Source: Yponomeuta sedellus (lineage: Eukaryota; Arthropoda; Insecta; Lepidoptera; Yponomeutidae). From it: DNA of 64,000 bases. Under the pieces are notes generated by a model. The model saw nothing but the letters and a program-made list of their open reading frames with translations. It searched no databases and had not been told where the DNA came from. Below are positions 1 through 10,086 of the stretch, piece after piece; the first letter of the stretch is position 1; each line of letters opens with the position of its first letter. Location: contig OW203751.1 in assembly GCA_934045075.1 (NCBI GenBank), positions 5,095,822-5,159,821 on the forward strand, in the 5' to 3' direction. Both the position numbers and the translations under genes were made by a program.

Positions 1-244
1 CACACAGAGAATAAAATAAAACAAACGCATAGTAAACATACTAATTATCGCCAAGTTGTGAATGGTATACAAGGCAGATAGCTTACAAACACGACAGTAA
101 TGAAAATACACGGACGTTTTAGCGATCCGCGGAGCTTGCGAGGAAAAGAAAAGGAACCATCAGACAGGCCTTCAGAAATCAAAACGTACAGAAACAAAAT
201 TATTCCAGTTTTGTCCTAAATCGCTTTTTTATATAACCTGTATA

Positions 245-498
245 ACCTGTTGCTGTATGGTGTCGACCTAGAGAATAGCACCAACCCGATTCTTCCCGCG
301 GGTGTCGTAAAAGGCGACTAAGGGACACAAACCGGGGGGTGGGCAGCAGCGCCCCCTGCAGTACAATTCCACCGAACTGCGATCCCCAAACCGCATGCCC
401 AGCGTGGGGATTATGGGCATTACCCCCTATGATAGCACAACGTGGCGCTCTTTAGGGGAGGGCTATGTCCAGCAGTGGACTAGTAAAGCCTGACGATG
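245..498 (+). mobile_element. Family C SINE, full length
   Basis: A copy of about 250 bases is flanked by a perfect 14-base target-site duplication, ATATAACCTGTATA (231-244 and 499-512). It starts TTGCTGT...GTCG, has the CCGCGGGTGTCGTAAAAGGC block, and ends CCAGCAGTGGACTAG with a short GAT-type tail. The duplication proves retroposition as a unit. Confidence 0.85.
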
Positions 499-514
499 AT
501 ATAACCTGTATACG

Positions 515-668
515 ACTCTATACAGGGCCTAGGCCTGCTCTCAGTAAAAGAGAGTATGGGTTCAATCATCCACTAGGCGCGACCACTGCAGATTGGCATG
601 TTAAAGTATGAACATCTCAGACACTCAGGTTTCCTCACGACGTTCTCCTTCACAGTTAGCGGCTTCGC
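515..668 (-). repeat. Family D LINE-type tail
   Basis: This reverse-strand copy has the signature GTGAGGAAACCTGAGTGTCTGAG (as its complement) and the CTCTCT...GAGAG segment. The family recurs at 2388, 7105, 14150, 24675, 37960, 46383 and 55800. I recognise it as a common lepidopteran LINE 3' region. Confidence 0.6.
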
Positions 669-716
669 AAACGTACGTAACATAGAAAATAAATCCATAT
701 TGGCAGATTTAAGACT

Positions 717-1151
717 ATACTATTTTTATTTTTAATGCACTAACCCGTGCTAAGGACAAATTTAAAAACCTATTTAGAGGCTAAAAATTTCATCTATTTA
801 TTTTTAATTGAAATTCGTGAAATTTTTAGCCTCTAAATAGGTTTTTAAATTTGTCCTTCGCACGGGTTAGTGCATTAAAAATAAAAATAGTATAATCATG
901 TGGGTACAGTGATATCATTCCAATGTAAAACCTAACTGCAAAGTTGGTAGTCGGGGCTGTAAGTGATGCAATTTGCTTAAGTCACATGCTGCCTGTACGT
1001 AATACAGAGAATAGTGTAAAGAAGTTCGAAATTTCACTGATGCCGGTGAGTCACCCATTGGCTCAATTGGAAGAGCGCTGGCACGGATAGTCAGAGGTTG
1101 CGGGTTCGAATCCCGGCATGGGTGAAATTTTTAGCCTCTAAATAGGTTTAT
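717..1151. mobile_element. Rearranged family A SINE with inverted tails
   Basis: A tail in - orientation (717-795), a tail in + orientation (819-895) and a + head and body (896-1151) follow each other. One 12-base duplication AGATTTAAGACT (705-716, 1152-1163) bounds the whole block, so it probably arrived in one event. The two tails form a palindrome with arms of about 70 bases. A tRNA-like A and B box lie at about 1055-1125. Confidence 0.8.
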
Positions 1152-1199
1152 AGATTTAAGACTGAAATAATAAAAAAAGGAAGAATGTCACTTTTGTAG

Positions 1200-1560
1200 T
1201 CAAAAAACGGCCTTACCTACAGACTACCATTAAGTCGCTTCGGGCTGCTGATTGGTGCCACCAATAGATTAAAAATCATAACATGTTTTAATACGTTTTT
1301 TTAAAAAGTAAACATCACTAGGTGGTCATCGCAGGAGAGGTAGGCCAAGAAAACGTTGGCGAGACGATCTCGACCGACACATGCCGGAGTGGTCTGAGGT
1401 GGCACAAGACAGAAACATCTGGTCTGACTTGGGGGAGGCCTTTGCCCAGCAGTGGGACACAAACGAGGCTACGTTAAAAAAAAAAAATCACTAATCTTAA
1501 CCTTAAGATTTATGATTTCAAAACGTAAACATCAAAAATCTTAATATCCGTGATGACTAT
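1200..1560 (+). repeat. Family E dispersed repeat, interrupted
   Basis: The GCGC...GCCACCAATGG...ATAATACG block recurs at 11775, 15720, 16150 (-) and 56840. Here it is split by the LINE insertion at 1321-1486. Confidence 0.5.
1321..1486 (+). mobile_element. 5'-truncated LINE, reverse transcriptase C-terminus
   Basis: An open frame from 1321 reads GRPRKRWRDDL...WSDLGEAFAQQWD, the C-terminal end typical of insect RTE-like LINE polymerases, followed by a run of 12 A. A 7-base duplication ATCACTA (1314-1320, 1487-1493) flanks it. It is a non-functional remnant. Confidence 0.8.
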
Positions 1561-2106
1561 TTTTATTTTCTACTGCCTAAAACCTATGATCAACAATGAA
1601 AACTGAAATAAAATGCTAGCGACTGCATCTAAAAATTGTTATCTTGGATATTAATATTTTGATGTTAAATTTTTGAATGATCTAATTACAACACAAGTTA
1701 TAATTTTTATTCCATTGTTGGCGCTAGTTAGCACCCAAAGCTTTAAATACAACGTACAGAACCCGCCATGTGCGAATCCAGCCAGCACTTGACCAGTTTT
1801 TGCGCCTGGCTCCGCTCGTAATCTATTACGCTAATCGTTCCAGTTCAATTGATTTGATTTAGAGACAAAACGTTCCGTCACACTTGGATGGATTGACATA
1901 ATTGTTTTTGAGCTATTTCGTTTTATTTGGTGAAAAGGTTTTCAAATATAACTTAATCTAGTTGTTGCCGACCTTTTTTAAGTATTTTACTTTTTGTTAG
2001 CGTTTTATATTATTATGCCTACTTTTTAAAAATGGGACACTGTCATTAAAAACAAGAAAAAGACAGATTAAAGATTCCTACAAGATTTTCGCGTTTTCTC
2101 AATTTT
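1561..2106. other. AT-rich spacer, nothing recognised
   Basis: I see no gene, repeat family or strong structure here. Confidence 0.5.
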
Positions 2107-2123
2107 ACGTGCATTCGTTTCAC

Positions 2124-2306
2124 ATGTCAGAGGCCATAAGGGCGGCTTGATAACTTCTGATAGTAAGACCCGCCACTGTCTTACAATCCTCCACCAACAC
2201 GGACTTGGCCCCCGTGGTGGAGTATGGCCTAATCTTCCTGCGATGCATAAAGAGACCCGTGCCCCAGCAGTGGGGACATACAAGGGTCGATGACGACGAC
2301 GACGAC
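2124..2306 (+). mobile_element. 5'-truncated family B SINE
   Basis: Only the 3' half of the 5S-derived SINE is present, ending in a GAC repeat. A 15-base duplication GTGCATTCGTTTCAC (2109-2123, 2307-2321) flanks it exactly, showing LINE-style 5' truncation at insertion. Confidence 0.85.
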
Positions 2307-2387
2307 GTGCATTCGTTTCACTACTGTTAACACCTGTTAAATTAACAATGACTTTGTTTTCTAAGTTACGTAAATTTGTAGAGTTCT

Positions 2388-2530
2388 AGTAGCAATACCA
2401 CTCGCTGTCGTGAAGGAAAACATCGTGAGGAAACCCGACTGTGTTCACATACATCAGCGCTTGAAATTGCCGATCCGCGGTGGGCACGCGTGGTGATTAA
2501 GCCCATTCTCTCTCTGTGAGTAGGCTTATT
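2388..2530 (+). repeat. Family D LINE-type tail
   Basis: It contains CATCGTGAGGAAACCCGACTG, the CCGATCCGCGGTGGGCACGC block and the CTCTCTCTGTGAG end. Confidence 0.6.
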
Positions 2531-2707
2531 ATTATTTCTGTTTCACAAAAAAACCACTCTTAACAAGTGTCAGTTAATTTTTTTACAAAATCCACTGTTT
2601 TTATGTAGAGCGCTGTTCCAGCTACTTTTTAACTGACACCAGTATGTACTTAATTAAATACTTGAATTGAAATCAAATCAATCAAGAGCTGTTGAGAAAA
2701 CTGTATC

Positions 2708-3040
2708 AATTTCAGTGATACTAAGATTGTTCTGCCAAAGTGTCAGTCCGTAGTATGTAACTTGCTCTATGGGCATATTTATGCAGAGCCCGGCTTTTTT
2801 AAAGCATTATTACTTTTGACGTACGTAATACAGAGAGAATTGTAAAGAGGTTCGGAATTTCAATGATGCCGGTGAGCCGCCCATAGCTAAGTTGGAAGAA
2901 TTTTTAGCCTTTAAATAGGTTTATAATTTCAGTGATATTAGTAATTGCTGTGCCAAAGTGTCAGTCCGTAGCATGAAGCTTGCTCTGTGGGCATATTGAT
3001 GCAGAGCCCGGCTTTTTCAAAGCAGAATAACTTTTGACGT
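2708..3040 (+). repeat. Direct repeat of about 110 bases around a family A SINE relic
   Basis: Two diverged copies (2708-2822 and 2935-3040) share CCAAAGTGTCAGTCCGTAG and GCAGAGCCCGGCTTTTT. Between them lies a family A SINE relic (2823-2934) that has lost its B box and much of its body. Confidence 0.7.
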
Positions 3041-3645
3041 GAAGTGTCTTTGAGGGTAGCAACGAAAACATTTCGCCTCGGCTAGGGCTGTAACTCTGTA
3101 ACTACGCGTCGTGTGTAAGTCATTTATATATTGTTAAGTAGAACGAAGTAGCCATTACTCAGATCTTCTTAAATCGTGCCGCTAGATGGCGCCAGCGCTG
3201 CGTAATACATTGCGCAGTTTGAGCAAAAAATTAACGGGTATTTATTGACATTTCACGATAAACCAACAAATCAAATTGGAAATTCAAATCGAATTAAATT
3301 TTAACGGTCATGTAACCCAACCCGACACAGCCACACCTTTTGTAAATTACTGGTTCCATTTTGATAATTCAAAAAGACAAAGGAAAAGAAAACATTGTGA
3401 TGAGACTCGCAGCTTCGTCGGGTCCGCACGTATTGACTAGGTCTTAACCGCCTTAAGCTAAGTCTAGATCCAGCCAGATAGAGTGTTAGTAACAATCTCA
3501 TATCGTTTAAAGTTTAAGTTACATCTTTTTGTGGAACGTTACACAATAACCCTGAATGCTGAGCGCACGATGAATAAGCGAACTCAAACTGCATTGCGCA
3601 CGTCACTTTGTCACTGAGTGGCGCAGAAGGACCACTTTGCTTCCT
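3041..3645. other. Spacer with one CTCF-like motif
   Basis: No gene is seen. CTAGATGGCGCCA at 3182-3194 resembles the insect CTCF core motif; this is a motif resemblance only. Confidence 0.35.
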
Positions 3646-3647
3646 AT

Positions 3648-3753
3648 CGACATCAACCCTTGTATGTCCCCACTGCTGGGGCACGGGTCTCTTCCTGCAT
3701 CGGAGGAAGGTTAGGCCATACTCCACCACGGGGGCCAAGTCCGGGTTGGTGGA
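3648..3753 (-). mobile_element. Family B SINE 3' fragment
   Basis: It runs from the GATATCAACCCTTGTATG-type end to GGGTTGGTGGAG. Open frames across it on both strands are repeat shadows. Confidence 0.8.
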
Positions 3754-3940
3754 GCAACAGCAACCGTTGCGTCCTATGCAAACAATAGGCCCCACTGCGT
3801 CTAATAGAATGCCAGCGTCACGAGTTGTCCACTGACAGCCCGGTACATATGCCGAGTCTAGAACCTTTTCTGGTACCATGGCACACAGCGCCCCTACCAG
3901 TTAAGCTTACTTTGCCACGGCTGTATCATGTTTTACTACT

Positions 3941-4001
3941 ACTTTAATTATTGGTATTTCTTATCTTAACACTTAAGATAAGAAATACCAATAATTAAAG
4001 T
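3941..4001. repeat. Perfect hairpin, 29-base arms, 3-base loop
   Basis: Arms 3941-3969 and 3973-4001 are exact reverse complements around the loop CAC. The arms are AT-rich. It could be a collapsed MITE or the core of a hairpin RNA. Confidence 0.85.
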
Positions 4002-4206
4002 GCTCTTTAACTGGCCATGTTAATATTTTTAAGATTGCATGTGTGTTGTAGTATTTGTGTTTTTTTTTTTTAAATCTGTTCTATTCTAATATGGGTGTAA
4101 ATAATATATTGGCCTTTTTGCATCTACTTAATGAGATGATTTATACATAATGATAGGTGTAAAAATGGAATTAAAAAATAAATGTTGAATACCTACCAAT
4201 ACTACT

Positions 4207-4560
4207 TTACCACCAGCAATACCACTCATCATCATCATCATGAACCCATTATGTCCCACCGTGGGGCACGGGTCTCTTCTCCGAGAAAGGTCTAAGCCAT
4301 ACTCCACCACGGCGACCAAGACCGGATTGGTGGAGGCTTGCAAGACTAGTGGCTGGTGATACTATCGTCATACGATTTTAAGCCGCCCTAAGGTCTCTGA
4401 CTTGGCTTAATGTATGCCGGCACCAACTGCTTAATATGCCTTGCAAGGCACGGAACCACTCGGAAAAATGTCACTAGCGTTAGTCACAGACCATGCACTG
4501 AACGCGCCCTATGTTGCTTAACCTTCGTGATCGTTTAAGATCACTTAGGTAGCCGGGGCT
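4207..4560 (-). mobile_element. Family B SINE, subfamily 2, near full length
   Basis: The 5S-like head lies at about 4485-4545 on the - strand, with the AGGTTAAGCAACATAGGGCGC type sequence. The tail ends in a TGATGATGATGA run. This subfamily is closer to 5S rRNA than subfamily 1. Confidence 0.8.
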
Positions 4561-4565
4561 ATGTA

Positions 4566-5335
4566 AAGTAAATTAACGTGAGGAAACTGAGTGTGTGAGC
4601 TGATCAAAACGCTACTGTATGTAATGTGTAAAATTAATGAATTGAATTAAATAAATGTCCCATTGTAGACACACCTGCTTTCAGAGAGTTATAAACGAAA
4701 TTTTAAAGAAAATTTAGTTATACATGTGAATCACGATAAAACGGTTGTTTTAGATATACCTAAATGAAATGTACTACCGTCGTACTAATTCATCTTAGAT
4801 GAAATTTTACTGCAATTCTATTATTAAATTCCACATTGTGGCGTATTGTGGGTAGGATTGGCCGTTCAAAAATATTGCAAAACAATTTTCGATCCGATGT
4901 AATTGAAAGTTATTTTGATAATCTTGTTAGATCTGTCAAGCTGATAATTGAGTAAAACAAAATTCTGAAATTAATTAACTATACGGAATCCTCTACGGAC
5001 AAACACGAAATCGGCAGTGTTTTTAAAGTACAAGTTGTTTTGTTTAACTGCTACTAATGACTTTCTAGAACCTCTTAATTCTCTGTTCTTTAGCTAGATC
5101 ACTCAATGGGTTCTGCCCTACTCTAAAATTTTACCAATAAAATATTATACTTTAAAATATCTGCATTTAAATAAATTAATAATATCTATACATAACACAT
5201 ATATACACCAAAAATACCGCGAGCTCGTCCTGCTGTCACAGCCGTAGCGGAGAGAAGAACGATTAACTGAGTTACAGAGTGAATGGTTGAATTGAATGAG
5301 TGAGCGGTCAATCGATGAAAATCCATCGTGCCCTT
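4566..5335. other. AT-rich spacer, nothing recognised
   Basis: No coding or repeat signature is recognised apart from a weak GTGAGGAAACTGAGTG fragment just after 4573. Confidence 0.4.
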
Positions 5336-5339
5336 GAGT

Positions 5340-5475
5340 GAACCATACTTACAATGATGCCACAGAATCCAATCAAGACCATCAATCACGGCGGCGTCCA
5401 GTGGAAATCAATCGAACCCACGACCTCTTCTTTGGTAGTCAAGTTTGTTAACTGCCAGACCCACGAGGCAGTCAA
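5340..5475 (-). mobile_element. tRNA-like SINE fragment
   Basis: On the - strand, a TGCCTCGTGGGTCTGGCAG head and a B-box-like GTGGGTTCGATTG (5409-5420 region) are spaced as in tRNA-derived SINEs. The 3' end is unclear. Confidence 0.4.
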
Positions 5476-5529
5476 GTATATTTTTATTATATATTATATG
5501 TTCTTTTTAGAAGGTGATATAGAAAGAAG

Positions 5530-5990
5530 AATAAAAGCGGGAAATTGTGTAAACGGTGACTTGCACTCCATTGTGTGCAGCCGGAACATCTCCAAAAGAG
5601 CTAGATTGGCTATTCATAATGTTGTGCTGGTCCCAACACATGTATGGTAGCGAGACTTGGGTGTGGCAAAAGAAGCAAGAAAGTAGAATTAATGCAGTAG
5701 ATATGAGGTCCTTGAGAAGTGTGTGTAGTGTTACTTTGAATGACAGGATACGCAATAGTCTGATTAGAGAACGTTGTGGGCTGAAAGAGGATGTAGTGAC
5801 TAGAATTGAGAAAGGAATGTTGCGTTAGTTTGGACATGTGGAGAGGATGAAAATATTGCGAATGTGAGTGGAAGGGCTGGTAAGGAACGTGCCAGACGGA
5901 CATACATCGACCAAATAGGGGATGCAAAAAATTTGCAAAGGGAAAGATAAAAAAGTACCCGGAACCGGCGTGCGTGCATGCAACGACTTA
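5530..5990 (+). pseudogene. LINE reverse transcriptase remnant and tail
   Basis: The frames encode SKRARLAIHNVVLVPTH and then, one frame over, MYGSETWVWQKKQESR...NDRIRNSLIRERCG...GMLR followed by a stop. This is the end of a non-LTR reverse transcriptase. A one-base frame break, a stop and an internal deletion near 5850 make it dead. The tail has the GGCGTGCGTGCATGCAACGA end shared with copies at 9600 and 31425. Confidence 0.8.
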
Positions 5991-6148
5991 TGAATGTATG
6001 TATGTATACGATACTTTTACGACAATTAAAGCATTTTTATATATCTAATAGAATATGGGTATATTATAGCAAAAGAAACCTTCTGCTCGTAACAAATCTG
6101 TGCCAATGCATTCTACCATTCTCCTCCCTCCCACGAGTTGTCATTCGA

Positions 6149-6183
6149 ATAAAACCGCGGCAAAATCGAATTTGGAACTCAGT
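6149..6183 (+). promoter_or_regulatory. Possible core promoter of the SVWC gene
   Basis: An initiator-like TCAGT (6179-6183) lies about 105 bases before the ATG. An ATAAAA box (6149-6154) lies about 30 bases upstream of it, the expected TATA spacing. This is inferred from motifs and spacing only; a non-coding first exon elsewhere cannot be excluded. Confidence 0.3.
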
Positions 6184-6285
6184 CGTGACGCGGACGCAAC
6201 GCGTGCAGCCAAAATACGCGCCGAAAAAAACAAAACCAACTTTTTTTTTATAATTCTACACGGCACTCGTAAGGTGTTGCTAAAG

Positions 6286-6397
6286 ATGAAATACTTAGTT
6301 GTTTTTGCTGTTTTTGCCTTGGCCCTGGCCGCCGAAGAGAAGGAAGAGGAGAGGCCGAAAACTTTCAGGCGACTCATCCCGGCTGATGTCCTGAGAG
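6286..6397 (+). CDS. SVWC protein, coding exon 1 (signal peptide)
   Basis: This exon encodes residues 1-37 and ends after the first base of codon 38. The ATG at 6286 opens a typical signal peptide: Met-Lys-Tyr, then a hydrophobic run to about Ala16. A Glu/Lys-rich stretch and the segment LIPADVLR follow. The donor AG|GTCAGT begins at 6398. An upstream in-frame ATG near 6100 is not preferred, because it would bury the signal peptide 62 residues in and the added protein has no recognisable content. Reading through the donor gives only a short lysine run before a stop, which supports splicing here. Confidence 0.85.
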
Positions 6398-6479
6398 GTC
6401 AGTGTCCTGTGCAATTTAAGAAAAAAAAGTAAAATAAAATCGAAAAGAGTATGTGGTATGGAATGCTGGCCACTTTATG

Positions 6480-6830
6480 AGTTTGTTGCCTTTTAGATCG
6501 AAGAAAGAAAGGAAAACTAAATTAAATAGTCGACTGTCGATGAACATTGGACATGACGTGATCTGTGGTTCTAATATTTAAGAATCCGCTGGGTTGAGTG
6601 AAGTTGACTTTTCCATTTTTAAGCTACTAGAGCTGTGAAATGCATACATATTTCAACACTTTGGAGTACTTAACTCAATAGAATGGAATGTTACGTAACT
6701 GAAGAGCTGGATGTCTTCTTACCAGCAATTTATAAATCGGAGCTATTTACAGATTCATTTTACGTGAAAGTTCTTCAATAAAACACAGCGTTTTTACGTT
6801 TATCTAGTAGATAGTAAATTAATTAACATT
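6480..6830. other. Start of SVWC intron 1, nothing recognised
   Basis: AT-rich sequence with no repeat or gene signature. Confidence 0.4.
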
Positions 6831-6834
6831 ATAA

Positions 6835-7070
6835 TAACGGCCTCGGTGGCGCAGCAGTTTGGCACGCTGACTGTAAAACCGAAGGTCTCGTGTTCGATCC
6901 CCGGCCGCATCAAACTAGGAAACGAACTTTTCTAGTTTGTCTCGGGTCTTGGATGTTATCTATGTATTTAATCTATCGTCGAGTTAGCACAAGTCATTTA
7001 GTTGTACTTAGTATAGGGCTAACGAGATCTGTGTAATATGTCCATGAAACTTATAAAAGAAAAAAATAAC
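6835..7070 (+). mobile_element. tRNA-derived SINE, second type
   Basis: The head CGGCCTCGGTGGCGCAGCAG (A box) and GTGTTCGATCCCC (B box) is the familiar lepidopteran SINE head. The body has GGTCTTGGATGTTATCTATG and ends near TAATATGTCC. Confidence 0.75.
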
Positions 7071-7104
7071 TAAGAAATAAGTACCGTTTCAGTACATAAT
7101 TGAG

Positions 7105-7225
7105 TCTCTGGGGTTTGCTTGAAATTGCCAATCCGCGGTGGGCACGCGTGGTAATTTAGCCCATACTCTCTCTTCCTGAGAGAAGGCCTGTGGCCTACAG
7201 TAGGACGTTTATAGGCTAAAAAACG
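7105..7225 (+). repeat. Family D LINE-type tail
   Basis: It contains TTGCCAATCCGCGGTGGGCA and GAGAGAAGGCCTGTGGCC, then ends in a short A tract. Confidence 0.6.
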
Positions 7226-7454
7226 TGCCGTTTCCCATACATACGATTTTGGCTGTTCAAAATATCTCCGTTCAAAGATACCCAAAATTCGGGATAACTT
7301 TGAATGTACACATACGGCTAAAATTCTCACTTATGTTGTTATAGATATGTAATTTATTTATTAGTATGTATATATTAATTATTTATTCATTAAATTATTT
7401 ATGTATGTGGTTTAAGTAAGTTTATATAAGTTTTGTTGAATTCATATATTCAAT

Positions 7455-7625
7455 ATTTCTATATTGCACCCGTCTCTAATTTCTTTCTTATCTCCGTCTA
7501 TGGTTGGCTGGAAGGAATTGCTCTTAGTAACAATGCCGCCAATTGTACTGTATTTTTATATAATTTCTGTTACTGCAATTTCTGTGTACAATAAAGAATA
7601 TTCTATCTATCTATCTAAATTTGAT
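7455..7625 (+). repeat. Family F LINE-type 3' end
   Basis: It ends ACAATAAAGAATATTC followed by a TATC repeat. Reverse copies lie at 10610, 43929, 53358 and 61846. The CCGCCAATTGTACTG segment is diagnostic. Confidence 0.65.
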
Positions 7626-7661
7626 AAAAACATTAATTTTACTTGAAAATGGATATATGAG

Positions 7662-7714
7662 AACACTCATTATTAATGAGTGTTTAGTCATTAATGAGTC
7701 ATTAATGACTAAAC
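7662..7714. repeat. Two adjoining perfect hairpins
   Basis: The first has 10-base arms around ATT and the second 16-base arms around a single G; both are built on CATTAATGA-like words. Confidence 0.7.
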
Positions 7715-8058
7715 GTTACTTTGACTCATACGTTTTTATCGAAGTATCTGCAAAAATCTTAGAAAAGTGTTCAAAGTTACCCAACTTCATTGTAACACTT
7801 TCGTTGTCAGACGAATAAAATAGAACTGACGTCGCATGTCAAAACTAAACTAATAGATATTTTGCGTGCAGGAATCAGGAAATTGCGCCGACAATATAAA
7901 CGCATACTTAACTGACAATGTATTATGACTATTACAAAATTATTGCTACATGGAGAATAGAATACTCTATCACGATTCTTAAACCACAATTCAAGTATTT
8001 AATTAAGTAGGGGTGTCATTTAAAAAGTAGCTGGAACAGCGCTCTATATTCTGTGATA

Positions 8059-8191
8059 TTTACCCTCGGTTTCTCGAACGCTATCAGTGTGTTAATCTAC
8101 TGATAACAGCTGTCAGTTGCATGAATAAATTGCTGACAGCTGTTAACAGTAGAAACACAGACTGTTAGCATTCGAGAAACCGGCGGTTACT
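8059..8191. mobile_element. Palindromic MITE
   Basis: The ends share CGGTTTCTCGAACGCTATCAG and its inverse with a few changes, and the centre is itself palindromic (CAGCTGTCAG). About 130 bases in all. Confidence 0.6.
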
Positions 8192-8449
8192 GTCGTAGCT
8201 TGCCTAGTAATTTAAACAATTGATCGCAATTCAAATGGATTGAGCCCAGATTTGTTATAAACATAAGCACCTAATATTTTTTTATAATTGATTTAATTTA
8301 GCTTTGATTAAACTGTTACAGATATACTTACATTTTCACCTTCTATAGAGCTTTGCTTCTTGAAGGTCATCCATTGATATTATTATTTTAAAAAATATAA
8401 TATTATACACCTAGTAGGCTCTAAAAATAGTTGTCATTGTATATGATAT

Positions 8450-8580
8450 CACCATCAACCCATTATGTCCCCACTGAGGGGCACGGGTCTCTTCCCTGAG
8501 GAAAGTATAGGCCATACTACACAACGGGGGCCAAGTCCGGATTGCCGGAGGTTTGCAAGACTAGTGGCTGGTCTTACTGT
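8450..8580 (-). mobile_element. Family B SINE, subfamily 2, 3' fragment
   Basis: It carries the CATCAACCCATTATGTCCCC end and CTAGTGGCTGGTCTTAC of subfamily 2. Confidence 0.75.
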
Positions 8581-8584
8581 TAAA

Positions 8585-8975
8585 ATTTCCTTTTTATGTA
8601 CTTACAATAAATTCTCTATTCATCTATCTCTCTCAAGATTTAAAAAAAATGCGCGTCGAAAGAAAATGAAACTGAAAAAAATGAAACATAACGATTTCAA
8701 AATCATGCTGTAGAAAGAAAGTAAAAAAAATATTTTCGAACTTCTAACTTTTCCGAACATTCGAGCAGAATATGTAAACTATCGACGAGTCTGTCATAGA
8801 CCCATCCAAGTTATTACATTATAGTGCAATAACCTATGCAATTTATTGACTGCCGTGTTTTCCAATCACGCAATGGAGCACTGATCATTAGCCCCGAGTT
8901 ACTGTCATTAATATCTCTTTGCTTATGAGAGATTGCTCTGATTTAACCACTAATAACTAATTACTTTATTGGATT
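8585..8975. other. Intron sequence, nothing recognised
   Basis: AT-rich, no coding or repeat signature. Confidence 0.4.
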
Positions 8976-8977
8976 GA

Positions 8978-10010
8978 ATTAATGCAGTAGAAATGAGGTC
9001 CTTGGGAAGTATATGTAGTGTTACTTTGAATGACAGGATACGCAATAGTCTGATTAGAGAACGTTGTAGACTGAAAGAAGATGTAGCGACTAGAATTGAG
9101 ACAGGAATGTTGTGTTGGTTGGGACATGTGGAGAGAATGAAGGAAGAAAGATTGACGAAAAAAATATATATTGCGAATGTGAGTGGAAGGGCTGGTAAGG
9201 GACGGCCCAAGCGGACATACATCTAACAAATATCGTCACGGGTCTTTGTGCTGCTGGCATACTCGTGACTGTCTCTCAAAAGGGTCTGGCTGAAAATCAG
9301 CGTTGCAGATTTTATCTGTAGCACATGCTGAGCCCAGTCACCTTTTTATATCCAAGACACCAGGATTGAGAATTTTAATCGAGAATTGCATGTTTCTTGA
9401 TGCAAGTGTGTTTTGATCAAAATTGGGTGTAAATCTTAATTCACCCAAATATTTTAATGTGTTTTGTGTATGAGTTTTCTTTTTTTTTGTGTTTAGTATT
9501 AATTTCATCCAAATGTTTAATGTGTGTCTTGTGTATGAATAAAGCATTATCTTATCTTATCTTATCTAAATAGGGGATGTATTAGCAAAGGGAAAGATAA
9601 AAATTACCGGAAGCGGCGTGCGTGCATGCAACCACTTATGAACGTTGATGAAGCGAAGGTGATCTGTCAGGATCGTGGCCAGTGGCAGTCCCTGTGTAAC
9701 GGTGCAAACCTCTTCACACCATTTTCATCTCTTTTTCCATCTATCATTTTCAAATATTTAAATTATGTACGTCACACATTCTTAGATTTCCCTCATTTTC
9801 ACCACCACTACTTTACGCTTTGACCAGATCTGACTTTTTACCTGCTTCTCCGTTTATCCGTTTTTTTATCCACTTTTCTGTTAATATTACTACAATTCTA
9901 CAAATAAAACAACAACTGAAGTCGTTCCAGAGTTTATTTATTATTATAAAATTATATACAACGTTCCACCTGGCCTTTGCCTACCCCTCTGGGATACAGG
10001 CGTGAGGTTA
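8978..10010 (+). pseudogene. LINE remnant with reverse transcriptase end, split by another insert
   Basis: The frame 8993-9226 reads SICSVTLNDRIRNSLIRERC...GWLGHVERMKEERLTKK...GRAGKGRPKR in essence, the reverse-transcriptase end also seen at 5646-5830. The sequence breaks at about 9229 and resumes at 9567 (AAATAGGGGATG). Its 3' UTR continues to GGATACAGGCGTGAGGTTATGC near 10010. An inverted copy of the 3' UTR lies at 49130-49495. Confidence 0.8.
9230..9566 (+). mobile_element. LINE-type insert nested in the 8978-10010 LINE
   Basis: It interrupts the host LINE between ...CAAAT and AAATAGGGG, and ends with GAATAAAGCATT plus a CTTAT pentamer repeat. Its coding part is absent. Confidence 0.6.
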
Positions 10011-10086
10011 TGCATTTATGTAAGTGTACTTTATTGGATTTACTATATTAACTTTCATAATCTTAATCATCAACCCATTACGTCCC

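Noticed and set aside
6100..6285. Upstream ATG extending SVWC exon 1 by 62 residues
   Set aside because: The extension has no recognisable content and would place the clear signal peptide internally.
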